A stretch of 15,549 nucleotides of DNA from positions 1,390,771 to 1,406,319 of the forward strand of contig NZ_CP053923.1 of assembly GCF_014672695.1 (NCBI RefSeq), read 5' to 3'. The notes below the pieces were generated by a model. It was given only the letters and a program-made list of their open reading frames with translations. It made no database searches and was not told the origin of the DNA. Made by a program: the position numbers and the translations under genes. Source of the stretch: Defluviicoccus vanus (lineage in GTDB: Bacteria > Pseudomonadota > Alphaproteobacteria > Rhodospirillales > Defluviicoccaceae). Below, one piece after another: positions 1 to 9,957 of this stretch (the first letter of the stretch is position 1; each line of letters starts with the position of its first letter).

Positions 1-37
1 CCACGAAACCCAATACACGAGGTTGTTTCGCTCATGA
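1..37 (+). CDS. ureF: UreF urease accessory protein, C-terminal end only (partial)
   Basis: Only the last 11 codons and the stop are inside the window. Read from position 2 they give HETQYTRLFRS followed by TGA, which resembles the conserved UreF C-terminus ending in RLFRS. The stop codon overlaps the ureG start as ATGA, the usual coupling in urease accessory operons. UreF works with UreD and UreG to load nickel into urease. The assignment rests on a very short match plus the ureG context, so it is good but not certain. Confidence 0.7.
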   Translation, partial: HETQYTRLFRS

Positions 38-651
38 GCAAACCCTTCCGCGTCGGCATCGGCGGACCCGTCGGCTCCGGCAAGACCGCCCTCGTCGATG
101 CCCTGTGCAAGCGGCTGCGCGACCACTTCGCCGTCGCCGTGGTCACCAACGACATCTATACCCGCGAAGATGCCGAGTTCCTCACCCGCTCCGGCGCCCT
201 CGCCCCCGAGCGCATCATGGGCGTCGAGACAGGCGGCTGCCCGCATACCGCGATCCGCGAGGACGCCTCGATCAACCTGGCGGCGGTGGAGACGATGCTC
301 GGGCGGTTTCCCGATCTGGATCTGATCTTCATTGAATCCGGCGGGGATAACCTGGCTGCCACCTTCTCGCCGGAACTGGCAGACATCACGATTTACGTCA
401 TCGACGTCGCCGCCGGCGACAAGATCCCGCGCAAGGGCGGCCCCGGCATCACCCGCTCCGATCTCCTGGTGATCAACAAGATCGATCTTGCGCCCCTTGT
501 CGGCGCTCGGCTGGAGGTCATGGATCGCGATGCCAGACGGATGCGCGGCGCAAAGCCGTTCACCTTTACCAACCTCAAGTCCGGCATTGGTCTCGCGACG
601 ATTGCGTCGTTCGTTATCAACGCAGGTGGCCTGATGGAGCCGCCGCTATAG
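34..651 (+). CDS. ureG: UreG urease accessory GTPase
   Basis: This is the complete 205-residue UreG, a cytosolic SIMIBI-class GTPase that powers nickel delivery into the urease active site with UreD, UreF and UreE. Visible motifs are the P-loop GGPVGSGKT at residues 10-18, the nickel-binding CPH at 69-71, ESGGDNL at 101-107, and the guanine-specificity motif NKID at 148-151. The length is typical for the family. The ATG overlaps the preceding ureF stop, so translation is probably coupled. No urease gene follows. A - strand gene converges on it 37 bp downstream, so ureG is the last gene of its operon. The spacer has no clear T-tract terminator. Confidence 0.97.
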   Translation: MSKPFRVGIGGPVGSGKTALVDALCKRLRDHFAVAVVTNDIYTREDAEFLTRSGALAPERIMGVETGGCPHTAIREDASINLAAVETMLGRFPDLDLIFIESGGDNLAATFSPELADITIYVIDVAAGDKIPRKGGPGITRSDLLVINKIDLAPLVGARLEVMDRDARRMRGAKPFTFTNLKSGIGLATIASFVINAGGLMEPPL

Positions 652-688
652 TCCGTGCGGCCCCACACACAGAACCAAGAGATGCAGC

Positions 689-1528
689 TCAGATAAGAGC
701 CTGATACGCCGCTTCGGCGCGCGCCAGCAGATCGCGGTATTTCGGCTGCATCAGCAAGTCCTCGACCATGGACTTGCGACTATTCTTGTCGGCGCTCGGA
801 AAGGACACCTGATTAGGCTTGCCCGTATTTGGATCGACACTTTTCCGCCACAAGTGCTTCTTTTCTACCTCGGCCAGCGTGCGTTCCTGGGTCTCTGGTG
901 TATCCTCGACGACGCTAAAGTGCGTCCCATATTTTGCATTGACGCGCCAGATCACGCTGCCAAAGCGGCGGGTCGTCTCCGGAAAATCCGAGACAACAAT
1001 GGAGTCCTTAAACCGACGAACCGATTCATGAAAAGAGATGTAGCGGCGCAGATGGTAGGCGAGCGGCAGCGACTCACTCTCATAGATGTAGTTGGAGACA
1101 ATCACGTCCTTCGGCCTGCGAATGACCAGCACCGCTGGCACGTTCCAGCGATGAGCCAGCGCAAACTGGGAAACACAGTGCATGTGGTTGCCAACATGCA
1201 ACTGGCTCGCTCCATCCAGATCCGCCGACTGCGCCAGAAGGAAGGCGTAATACGCAAAGGTGTTGCCGGAGCGTGGGAACCCCTCAATGACAATCGTTGA
1301 ATCGGCACGGGTTACGCGCTTCTCAAAGATGTTGTTCTCACGCGAGCGCCAAAAAGCATAAAACAATGAGGGCTGATCGACGATCCGATCGCGAACTACA
1401 TGATAAAGCAGCTTTCCAAATGAAGTTGGCGGTTCAGAGTTGCGCGCTCCTCTTGGCCGATTGGCTCCAACAGGAGCTAACCTCTCAGTCTCCGGCACGC
1501 CATCGACTGTCTGCATATACAGCTCCAT
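689..1528 (-). CDS. PAPS-dependent sulfotransferase domain protein
   Basis: The product is 279 residues from the ATG at 1528. The 5'-phosphosulfate binding loop GFPRSGNTF lies near residues 83-91 and the 3'-phosphate motif RRPKDVIVSNY near 137-147. Together with the ~280-residue length, these are the signatures of cytosolic-fold sulfotransferases, which move sulfate from PAPS to a hydroxyl or amine. The acceptor cannot be told; a glycan or lipid is a guess. A second ATG at 1516 has GGAG six bases upstream and is the better-supported start (275 residues). No signal peptide or membrane segment is visible. It stands alone between ureG and the rod operon, and its base composition looks less GC-rich than its neighbours, which suggests acquisition by transfer. 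No PAPS-synthesis genes lie nearby. Confidence 0.8.
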   Translation of the reverse strand: MELYMQTVDGVPETERLAPVGANRPRGARNSEPPTSFGKLLYHVVRDRIVDQPSLFYAFWRSRENNIFEKRVTRADSTIVIEGFPRSGNTFAYYAFLLAQSADLDGASQLHVGNHMHCVSQFALAHRWNVPAVLVIRRPKDVIVSNYIYESESLPLAYHLRRYISFHESVRRFKDSIVVSDFPETTRRFGSVIWRVNAKYGTHFSVVEDTPETQERTLAEVEKKHLWRKSVDPNTGKPNQVSFPSADKNSRKSMVEDLLMQPKYRDLLARAEAAYQALI

Positions 1529-2050
1529 CTCGCGACTTCAGGATAAGCAAGGGCAGATTTTATTCCGCCGTGCGGAACGTTTCCCGACCCAGCCTAACAA
1601 CCGAAACGTATTGGTGGCCCACCCCAATTGGGTCTGCCGACACACGAATAACCTGTCAGGCCGCGACCTAAATAGTCGTAAACGCATCTAGCATAGTATC
1701 GGTCCGTCATTGACGACAATGCTCGCCAGCCTTCAATCATCCCGCCCCTCAGCATCTGCATGAACTTAATATTTTCGGCCTTCTGCTTCAACATCGAAGC
1801 GCATCAATCCTCACATCTTCAACTTTGACGGCAAAGATGAGCAAGATTACTCCCTCAGAAGAGTTTCAATCGGCAGGCGATACGGACAAGCATTGTCGTG
1901 GCAGTGGTAAATCCTTCTGAAGCGTCTCGGCTTCCCGGCGTGTCAGCCGCTGCGTCACCCTACCATGTCGCTGCGCGCTCTCCCGCTGCGCCAGTCTCCG
2001 TCGTTGCAGCGCCAGCCTGTTACTCAGGTGGTTACGGCGAGGGGAACTTG
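1529..2050. other. gene-poor spacer between the sulfotransferase gene and rodA
   Basis: I see no recognisable gene here. On the - strand an open frame of 66 codons (1794 down to 1594, ATG start) contains GGMIEGWRALSSMTDRYY but matches no family I know. It could be a small gene, a decayed fragment or chance. A short imperfect hairpin (2012-2031, about 7 paired bases, loop TTACT) lies just after the rodA stop but has no T-tract, so it is a weak terminator candidate at best. Composition is mixed and less coding-like than the flanks. Confidence 0.5.
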
Positions 2051-3204
2051 CTAAATCGGTTCGCCGAAATTGCGTCGAGCCATGGTCCGACTACGGTTGA
2101 TGTAGACACACATGACCAGCCCGAAGCCGAACATGATCGAAAGCACCGCAGTCCCACCGTAGGATACGAGCGGCAACGGAACGCCGACCACCGGGATCAG
2201 CCCCATCACCATCGCCATGTTGATGAATAGATAAAGGAAGAAAGTCGTCGTAATGCCGAAGGCGAGCAGACGACAGAATTGATTGCGCGCCGAGAGAGCA
2301 ATGGCATAGCAATATCCCAGCACAATAAAAAACAGGGAAAGCAACACTAGCGAGCCGATCAAACCGAATTCTTCCGCAAACATGGTAAAAATGAAGTCGG
2401 TCTGCTTTTCCGGCAGAAAGTTCAGATGCCCTTGCGTTCCCTGTAGAAATCCCTTGCCAAAAAGGCCTCCGGAACCCAATGCAATTTTCGACTGTAGAAT
2501 ATGGTATCCGGATCCAAGCGGATCACCTTCCGGATCAAGAAAGGTCATGACCCGCTGCCGCTGATAGTCGTGCAACATGCCCCAGGCGGCCGGCAGTGTT
2601 CCGGCGCCGATCAGTCCAGCGAGAAGAAACATCCACAACGGCACGCCAGCGGCAAAAAGACGGCGCTGCCACCCAGGAACAACATTATCGCCGTGCCAAG
2701 ATCGGGCTGCTTCAGGACCAGGGCCACCGGCATCAGGACCATCAGGATGGGGACAACCAAGACCAGCGGCCGGCGCACCATCGCTGTGTCGCAGCCGTCA
2801 AAGTAGCGGGCAAGCGCCAGGACCAGCGCAACCTTCATCACTTCCGACGGTTGAAGGTTGATGATACCGAGATCGATCCAGCGCTGCGCCCCCATGCCGA
2901 TCACCCCGGCGACATCGACGAAGACGAGCAGCAGGATGCCGACGGCGTAGATGGCATAGGACCACCGCCACCAAGCGCGAAGATCGCTCATCGCAACCAT
3001 GAGCATGACGACGAGGGCAACGCCGAAGCGCGCACCCTGGCGGATCGCCCACGGCTCGAAACTGCCTCCCGCGGCCGAATAAAGGGTCGCAATTCCGATA
3101 CCGGCGATCGCCATCAGGAATAGAACGAACAGCCAGCGAATCTCGCGCAGACGTTCGAACAGGCCGAGGCGCTGGTCCTCGCGCAGGCCGATGGCCGATC
3201 TCAC
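2051..3204 (-). CDS. rodA: RodA peptidoglycan glycosyltransferase, with an apparent one-base frameshift
   Basis: RodA is the SEDS-family glycan polymerase of the elongasome, a multi-pass inner-membrane protein that works with PBP2. The GTG start at 3204 overlaps the mrdA stop as GTGA. The frame runs through NLQPSEVMK and KQPDLGTA, then breaks near residue 181 in an A5 run (+ strand 2654-2658). The continuing frame carries LPEKQTDFIFTMFAEEFG and the C-terminal PLPLVSYGGTA motif. Adding one base to the run rejoins them through SAVFFAAGVPLWMF and gives about 384 residues, normal for RodA. The Asp in TDFIF, near corrected residue 270, corresponds to the essential Asp262 of E. coli RodA. Last gene of the operon. 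A sequencing error is the likeliest cause, because the reading is otherwise fully conserved. Confidence 0.93.
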
Positions 3205-5083
3205 GCCGGACCCTTTTTCGCCTGCGCCGCGCCTGTGCCTGGGCCAGTGCCGGCGCTGATATCGTAGCTTCGATCACGTGCCAGACGCTGCGCCGCGAAC
3301 AGCACGTCGCGAGCGATGGGTGCGGCCACCTTCGAGCCGCCGCCGCCATGTTCGACGATCACGGCGACCGCATAGCGCGGCGCATTCACCGGTGCGTAGC
3401 CGATAAAGAGCGCGTGGTCGCGCTTTTCCCAGGGCAGATTCTCGTTCTTGATCACACCGCGGCTGCGCTCGGCCTTGGTAATCGTCCGCACCTGCGAGGT
3501 GCCCGTCTTACCAGCCATCTCGAAGCCAGCCTCACGGATCGCTGCCCGTGCCGCCGTGCCGCGCGCCACCACATCGGTCATCCCCTCGCGTACCAGCTTG
3601 AGGTACTGCGGCGGAATGTTCAGGGGCGGCGGAGCATTGCTAGCCGGATCGATCCCCGGGTCCTCAACCGGCAGCGCAACGCGCGGCATCACTTCACAGC
3701 CGCTGGCAATACGCGCGGTCATGACCGCCAGCTGCAGCGGCGTTGCCAGGACGTAACCTTGCCCGATCCCGCAAACCAGCGTTTCCCCGGTGGCCCAGGG
3801 CCGCTTGAACACTTTCTCTTTCCATTCCTGGGTCGGCATCAGGCCGCTGCGTTCGTGCGGCAAATCGATACCTACCGGCGAGCCGAGACCGAGCCGATGC
3901 CCCATCTCTGAAATGCGATCGACACCAATGCGTCGGGCAGCCTCATAGAAGTAGACGTCACAGGATTGGCTCAAGGCACTCCGCAAGGTCACGGTGCCAT
4001 GGCCGCCCCGCTTCCAGCAGTGAAAGACGTTGGTGCCGAGGTTGATCTGGCCGCGGCAGTTCACCGCCGTCGTCGGCGTGACCACGCCATGCTCAAGAGC
4101 TGCCAGCGCCACGACTGGCTTGAACGTCGATCCCGGCGCATATTGGCCGGCGATGGCCTTGTTGATTAAGGGTGCCTTGGGATTGCGCGTCAGTTGGCGC
4201 CACTCATTCAATGTAATTCCGCGCGAAAAGGCGTTGGGGTCGTAGCCGGGGCTGGAGACCAGCGCGAGAACGTCGCCAGTGAGCACGTCAATGCAAACAG
4301 CCGCGCCGCTTTCATCGCCGAGACTATCATAGGCGATTTTTGCAGATCGAGATCGATGGCAAGGCGCAGGTCGTCGCCGGGGTTGCTTGCCTTGCGCGAC
4401 AGTTCACGGATCGGCCGGCCAACCGCGTTGACCTCCACCTGGGCGCTGCCGCCAACGCCACGCAGCACCCGCTCCTGCACCTTTTCAACCCCGGCCTTGC
4501 CGATGCGAAAATCCGGCAACCGCAACAGCGGATCGTCGACGGCGTCGGTTTCGGAGACGGCGGCCACGTAGCCGAGCACATGTGCCAGCATTTCGCCGTA
4601 GGGGTAAAGCCGGGTGGAGCCCTCGTCCACCGATACCCCTGGAAGATCTAGATTATTCACCTCGATCCGCGCCACGTCGTCCCAGTTGAGATTGTCGCGG
4701 ATGGTGATGGGGACGAACTTGCGTGAACGGGCAATCTCACGCAGGACCCGGTCGTGCTCCTCCTCCGTCACCGGCACCAGGGTGCCAAGGGCGGTCAGGG
4801 TGGTTGAGACATCGTTCGCCTGCTCGGCGACCAGCAGTAGCCGGTAGTCCTGGCGGTTTGACGCCAGCGGCCGGCCGAAGCGATCAAGAATTCGCCCGCG
4901 TGGTGGCGCAAACAGGCGCAGATCAATCCGGTTCTCGTCGGCCAACATGCGGTAGCGATCGGAATCCACTACCTGGAGCTGGTACAGCCGCGCCCCAACC
5001 CCAGCAATCAACAGACCTTCCGCGGCCGCGACCAGCAGGGCACGGCGAGTGAAACTCCGTTGTCGGTCCACATCGCGACGCAT
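3201..5083 (-). CDS. mrdA: Penicillin-binding protein 2 (MrdA), with an apparent one-base frameshift
   Basis: PBP2 is the class B transpeptidase that cross-links lateral-wall peptidoglycan as RodA's partner. A short cytoplasmic tail and one membrane anchor (about residues 14-32) lead into the dimerisation domain with PPRGRILDRFGRPLASN. The frame breaks near residue 247, after IDLDLQK, in a T5 run (+ strand 4337-4341). Restoring one base continues as QKIAYDSLGDESGAAV and gives about 627 residues, typical for the family. In corrected numbering the active site is complete: STFK (Ser about 319), SCD (about 374) and KTGT (about 526). The start ATG lies one base after the mreD stop, and the end overlaps rodA by GTGA. 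I infer an assembly error rather than loss, since mrdA is normally essential in rods. Confidence 0.95.
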
Positions 5084-5084
5084 C

Positions 5085-5600
5085 TCAGCTAGGCCTCAAT
5101 ACCGTAAGGTGGCACCGCCATAGCACCCATACCACAAGCGGGAAGCAGCCTATCGTTGCCATCGTCTGCAGGGCGGCAGCACGGGCGTCGACGATGGTAC
5201 CGGCCAGCATCGAGGTCAGCATCCAGCCGAACAAGGCCGCAAGCGTCGCAACGACGGTAAAGCCCAGCCAGAGAATGCCAAAAGATTTACCGTGGAAAAA
5301 CTGCCGCTGCCAGTGCACCAGGGCATGGACGCACAAATACGCGCTTGCACCAGTGCCAAGCGGCGCGCCCGAAAGAATGTCGTGAAAGAGTCCGAGCAAG
5401 AACGCCGCCGTCGCCGGCATCAGGTCCGGCCGGTGCAGCGACCAGTAGAACAATGCTATCAGCGAGAGCGACGGCGCCACCACCCGCTGTCCCGGCAGGT
5501 GCAGCGGGATCGTCCCAACAAACACCAGTGCCAACGTCATCACGAACGGGAAGAGTTGTCGGGCGAACAGGTCGAGTCTGGTCCAGGTCGTCGGTTTCAT
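5085..5600 (-). CDS. mreD: MreD rod-shape-determining membrane protein
   Basis: MreD is a small integral inner-membrane protein that links MreC and the wall synthases to MreB. The product is 171 residues, near the usual 160-175. It is strongly hydrophobic with about five membrane segments, starting with a helix near residues 15-33. It carries the family signature GLFHDILSGAPLGTGA near residues 69-84. The ATG at 5600 overlaps the mreC stop as ATGA. Its own stop is one base before the mrdA start, so the order mreC-mreD-mrdA is tightly coupled. MreD diverges quickly in sequence, so position in the operon is part of the evidence. Confidence 0.92.
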   Translation of the reverse strand: MKPTTWTRLDLFARQLFPFVMTLALVFVGTIPLHLPGQRVVAPSLSLIALFYWSLHRPDLMPATAAFLLGLFHDILSGAPLGTGASAYLCVHALVHWQRQFFHGKSFGILWLGFTVVATLAALFGWMLTSMLAGTIVDARAAALQTMATIGCFPLVVWVLWRCHLTVLRPS

Positions 5601-6481
5601 CGCCCCGCGCTGCCTTGCGCACGCTTCGCCGCCAGCTTCGCCGCGTTCGGCGCCGCGGACGCAGACGCACCTGGCATCTCCGGGACCTCGTAGTCGACGA
5701 CGCGCACAAATTCCAGGCGACTGCGGTCCATATTCGGCCGTACGGTGATCGACGTTCCATCAACCTCCGCCACGACGCCGATGGGTAGCCCGGGCGGAAA
5801 CCCGCCCGCCATGCCGGAGGTGGCGATCTGGTCGCCCGGCTTGATTTCAGCTTCGGTTATCACGTGGATCAACCGCGGGTAGTCGGAATTGTCACCGGCA
5901 AGGACCGCCCGCGCCCGCGACTCGCCCACCAGCACCGGCACCCGGGAATTGAGATCGGTGATCAACATGATCATCGCCGCGCGCGGTGACACCGCAACCA
6001 CCCGGCCGACCAGACCTTCGCTGCTCACAACCACGTTTGCCTTCTTCACCCCGTCGCTGCTGCCGGCGTTGACGACGATACTCTGGGCGAAGGTGCTGGT
6101 GGAATTAGAGACCACGCGGGCAGCGACGAAGTGCGTCTGTGGGTCGGGCGCCAGCTTCACCAGATCGCGCAGCGCCGCATTTTCGGCCTCCAAACGCCGG
6201 GCGACCCCTTGCCACTGCAGCAGGCGCTCGCGGTCTGCCTTCAGCTTCGCATTTTCTTCGGCCAGCCAGATCCACGACTGAATTTGCTCCGCCGCGTGCG
6301 TCATCGCGTTGATCGGCCGCGACACGCCATCGAGGATCGGCACCACCGCATCCGTAACCTGCAAGCGGACGCGTTGGATCACGCCATCATCGGCTTTGCC
6401 GAGGAGCATGATGGCGGTTGCCCCGAGGAGCAGAACCCCGTAGACAATCCATTGACCGAGGGACCTGAGGATGCCTCCCAT
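5597..6481 (-). CDS. mreC: MreC rod-shape-determining periplasmic scaffold
   Basis: MreC is a bitopic inner-membrane protein whose periplasmic part scaffolds PBP2 and RodA. The 294-residue product has an N-terminal membrane segment (about residues 11-27), a coiled-coil region rich in Glu, Lys and Leu (about 73-111, ENAKLKADRERLL and later LEAENAALRDL), and the beta-domain core with SSEGLVGRVV, DLNSRVPVL and GDQIATSGMAG. The Ala- and Arg-rich C-terminal tail (after about residue 270) is probably disordered. The start ATG at 6481 has only a weak ribosome site, but no other nearby start fits. A 138 bp gap separates it from mreB, unlike the tight joins downstream. Confidence 0.95.
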   Translation of the reverse strand: MGGILRSLGQWIVYGVLLLGATAIMLLGKADDGVIQRVRLQVTDAVVPILDGVSRPINAMTHAAEQIQSWIWLAEENAKLKADRERLLQWQGVARRLEAENAALRDLVKLAPDPQTHFVAARVVSNSTSTFAQSIVVNAGSSDGVKKANVVVSSEGLVGRVVAVSPRAAMIMLITDLNSRVPVLVGESRARAVLAGDNSDYPRLIHVITEAEIKPGDQIATSGMAGGFPPGLPIGVVAEVDGTSITVRPNMDRSRLEFVRVVDYEVPEMPGASASAAPNAAKLAAKRAQGSAGR

Positions 6482-6605
6482 GGACCGAACCGCTTTTTTG
6501 CTCAGTTCTTGATCAGGTTAGGGGCGGGAGTTCAACGTTTGCGCAACACGCGCGATCAATCGAAGCAATGCCCCCAAATCCCTTCGAGCCGGCAAGGAGT
6601 GTAAC

Positions 6606-6638
6606 AAGAAAATCGTGGCTCAGTACATCGTACTGAGC
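6606..6638 (-). terminator. Terminator-like hairpin overlapping the mreB stop codon
   Basis: A perfect 9-bp inverted repeat (GCTCAGTAC, loop 3, GTACTGAGC) spans 6618-6638. On the transcribed strand it is followed after four bases by a short T-rich stretch (ATTTTCTT, about 6606-6613). The mreB stop codon sits inside the second arm. The T-tract is modest and slightly offset, so partial termination or RNA-end protection is more likely than full termination. That would let mreB be made in excess of mreCD-mrdA-rodA, which is inference. Confidence 0.5.
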
Positions 6639-7660
6639 ACATTGCGCATTTTCTTCATTTCCTCGAGCACGCGGCCGGTGCCGAGGGCAACGCATGACAG
6701 CGGATCGTCGGCAATAGTGACCGGCAGGCCGGTGGCATGGCGAAGGACGAAGTCGATGTTGGTGAGCAGAGCGCCACCACCGGTCAACACAATTCCCTTG
6801 TCGACGATATCGGCGGCCAGTTCTGGCGCCGTGTGCTCCAACGCCACTTTGACCGCGTCGATGATGGCACTCACCGGCTCGGCAAGGCTCTCGGAAATTT
6901 CCCGTTCGCTGATCACCAGTTCTTTCGGCACGCCGTTCATCAGATCACGGCCCTTGACCTCCATTATCCGGCCGTCACCATCTTCCGGCGGACAGGCGGA
7001 GCCGATCCCTTCCTTGATCCGTTCGGCGGTGCTTTCGCCGACGAGCAGATTATGGTTGCGGCGGATGTAGGCGATGATCGCCTCGTCCATCTTGTCGCCA
7101 CCGACCCGCACCGACTTGGAATAGACGATCCCGCCCAACGACAACACGGCCACCTCGGTGGTACCGCCACCGATATCGACCACCATCGATCCGGTGGGCT
7201 CGGTGACCGGCAGACCGGCGCCAATAGCCGCCGCCATCGGCTCCTCGATCAGCGACACCCGCCTGGCACCGGCATTTTCCGCCGCATCCTGGATCGCCCG
7301 TCGCTCGACCGGCGTCGAGCCGGAGGGGACGCAAACGATACACAAGGGACTGGCGAAGCTGCGCCGGTTATGCACCTTGCGAATAAAGTACTTGATCATT
7401 TCTTCAGCGACTTCGAAATCGGCGATAACGCCGTCGCGAAGCGGTCGGATCGCCTGAATATTACCCGGGGTTCGCCCAAGCATCATCTTCGCGTCCTCGC
7501 CGACAGCGAGCACCTGATTACGCCCCTTGCTGTTCAGGATGGCGACCACGGATGGCTCGTTGAGAACGACCCCCTTGCCCTTGACGTAGACCAGAGTGTT
7601 GGCCGTTCCAAGGTCGATCGCCATGTCGGCGGAGAGAAAACCAAACAGGCGTGAAAACAT
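6620..7660 (-). CDS. mreB: MreB actin-like cell shape protein
   Basis: MreB is the bacterial actin homologue that forms membrane-bound filaments and steers lateral-wall synthesis. The 346-residue product is full length. The N-terminal amphipathic membrane-binding stretch MFSRLFGFLS leads into phosphate loop 1 (IDLGTANT, residues 15-22). Phosphate loop 2 is DIGGGTTE (162-169) and the adenosine motif is TGGGALL (293-299). The C-terminus ends VLSTMY, as is common for the family. The ATG has GAGG four bases upstream. It is the first gene of the rod operon, 127 bp downstream of leuA on the same strand, and its stop codon lies inside a perfect hairpin described separately. Confidence 0.98.
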   Translation of the reverse strand: MFSRLFGFLSADMAIDLGTANTLVYVKGKGVVLNEPSVVAILNSKGRNQVLAVGEDAKMMLGRTPGNIQAIRPLRDGVIADFEVAEEMIKYFIRKVHNRRSFASPLCIVCVPSGSTPVERRAIQDAAENAGARRVSLIEEPMAAAIGAGLPVTEPTGSMVVDIGGGTTEVAVLSLGGIVYSKSVRVGGDKMDEAIIAYIRRNHNLLVGESTAERIKEGIGSACPPEDGDGRIMEVKGRDLMNGVPKELVISEREISESLAEPVSAIIDAVKVALEHTAPELAADIVDKGIVLTGGGALLTNIDFVLRHATGLPVTIADDPLSCVALGTGRVLEEMKKMRNVLSTMY

Positions 7661-7705
7661 TCTGCCTCACTCGGGTTAACACGAACGCGGAGCGAGCCCC
7701 GGTCT

Positions 7706-7739
7706 CCGGACCCCGAACGAGAACGCGCTCGAGGTCCGG
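7706..7739 (-). other. Stem-loop in the leuA-mreB spacer
   Basis: The 127 bp spacer holds a 7-bp inverted repeat, CCGGACC (7706-7712) and GGTCCGG (7733-7739). A second small stem inside it is CGAG (7718-7721) and CTCG (7728-7731). No T-tract follows on the - strand. It could be a weak or Rho-linked end of the leuA message or an mRNA processing site ahead of mreB. I see no clear promoter in this spacer. Confidence 0.3.
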
Positions 7740-7787
7740 CCATGGCCCATCCGGGCAGGTGAATTTGCGTGCCGAAGTCCGGCGAGA

Positions 7788-9338
<1,551 letters not shown>

Positions 9339-9957
9339 GGAGTCCGTCCTTAGCGCAAAGGGGTCATCGCGTCGAGATGGTCTTATCCCCTGAACTAGCC
9401 CTCGCCGCCCGCCTCAGGCGGCCAAACGCGTGTTCAGGGGCAAGTAAGTCGAAGGGCCCCGAAGCCCAGGTGCGGACGAAGAATGCGGACAGTGCAGGCG
9501 ACAGCCGTCGTGGCCGGGGCGCTCTGCCCGGTCCGCCACCACTGCCTGTTCGTGCCACGATCGTGTCGCAACGCCTTACACCTTCATCAAAGTGGGCTTG
9601 GACACGCTCCAGCAAGCCCAGCAGTGAACCCCGCAACAATCCTGACGTGGAAAAAGACATGGCTGGTTTGCGGTTGTCAACAATATTGTCTGGCCTGTCC
9701 GTAGATCGAACCGCCCCCGTCCCACCGGGCGGCATCAAACCACCTGCCCACTACGGCCACACCGCAGACGAAGCGCCTGCACCCATATATAGCCACTCGC
9801 CCGTGCGGTGCCACCGCCCAGAACGGTACGCCTCCGAACCGGGAGCCCTTTAGCCCCAGGCATCGACCAAGCTACAGATCTGCCCCGGAGAATCGCCCAA
9901 TAATTCCCCGTTCAGGGCGATCACCTCAGTGGGCGACCACCTCAATTGGACGCCACG
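9339..9957. other. Spacer between leuA and serA
   Basis: There is no convincing gene in these ~620 bp. A - strand open frame reaching from 9738 to 9364 includes a Leu-rich stretch (LLRGSLLGLLERV, coded from about 9660), but its remaining sequence is Arg/Ala/Pro-rich and looks like chance. A candidate leuA promoter is TTGACA at 9675-9680 (- strand) with TCTTTT 17 bases on (9652-9657); the -10 is poor. A bulged stem sits at 9512-9534. Near the serA end are three degenerate 16-bp tandem copies (9915-9962). Confidence 0.4.
9387..9440 (-). promoter_or_regulatory. Nested inverted repeat in the leuA leader
   Basis: A perfect 9-bp inverted repeat, CCCCTGAAC (9387-9395) and GTTCAGGGG (9432-9440), encloses a second hairpin, CGCCT/AGGCG with outer C-G pairs (9409-9421). 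It starts 48 bases upstream of the leuA start codon. No T-run follows it on the - strand, so it is not a classical intrinsic terminator. A leader RNA structure that controls leuA is possible but not shown. Confidence 0.4.

Noticed and set aside
854..1300. A 148-codon + strand frame antisense to the sulfotransferase.
   Set aside because: The - strand carries both PAPS-binding motifs, and the + frame shows nothing recognisable.
1594..1794. A 66-codon - strand ORF before the sulfotransferase gene.
   Set aside because: No family, no clear ribosome site and no coupling. Kept only as a note in the spacer entry.
2641..4341. Programmed -1 ribosomal frameshifting in rodA and mrdA.
   Set aside because: The runs would permit slippage, but no classical slippery heptamer with a stimulator was seen, and an unrelated tetR gene shows the same one-base loss, so a sequencing artefact explains all three more simply.
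6737..7654. A 305-codon + strand frame antisense to mreB.
   Set aside because: His/Asp/Arg-rich shadow of the mreB codons; mreB itself is unambiguous.
9364..9738. A 124-codon open frame on the - strand upstream of leuA, with a Leu-rich stretch that could be an attenuator leader peptide.
   Set aside because: It is far longer than leader peptides, has no ribosome site at the Leu-rich part, and its composition (Arg, Ala, Pro, Gly) is that of non-coding GC-rich DNA.
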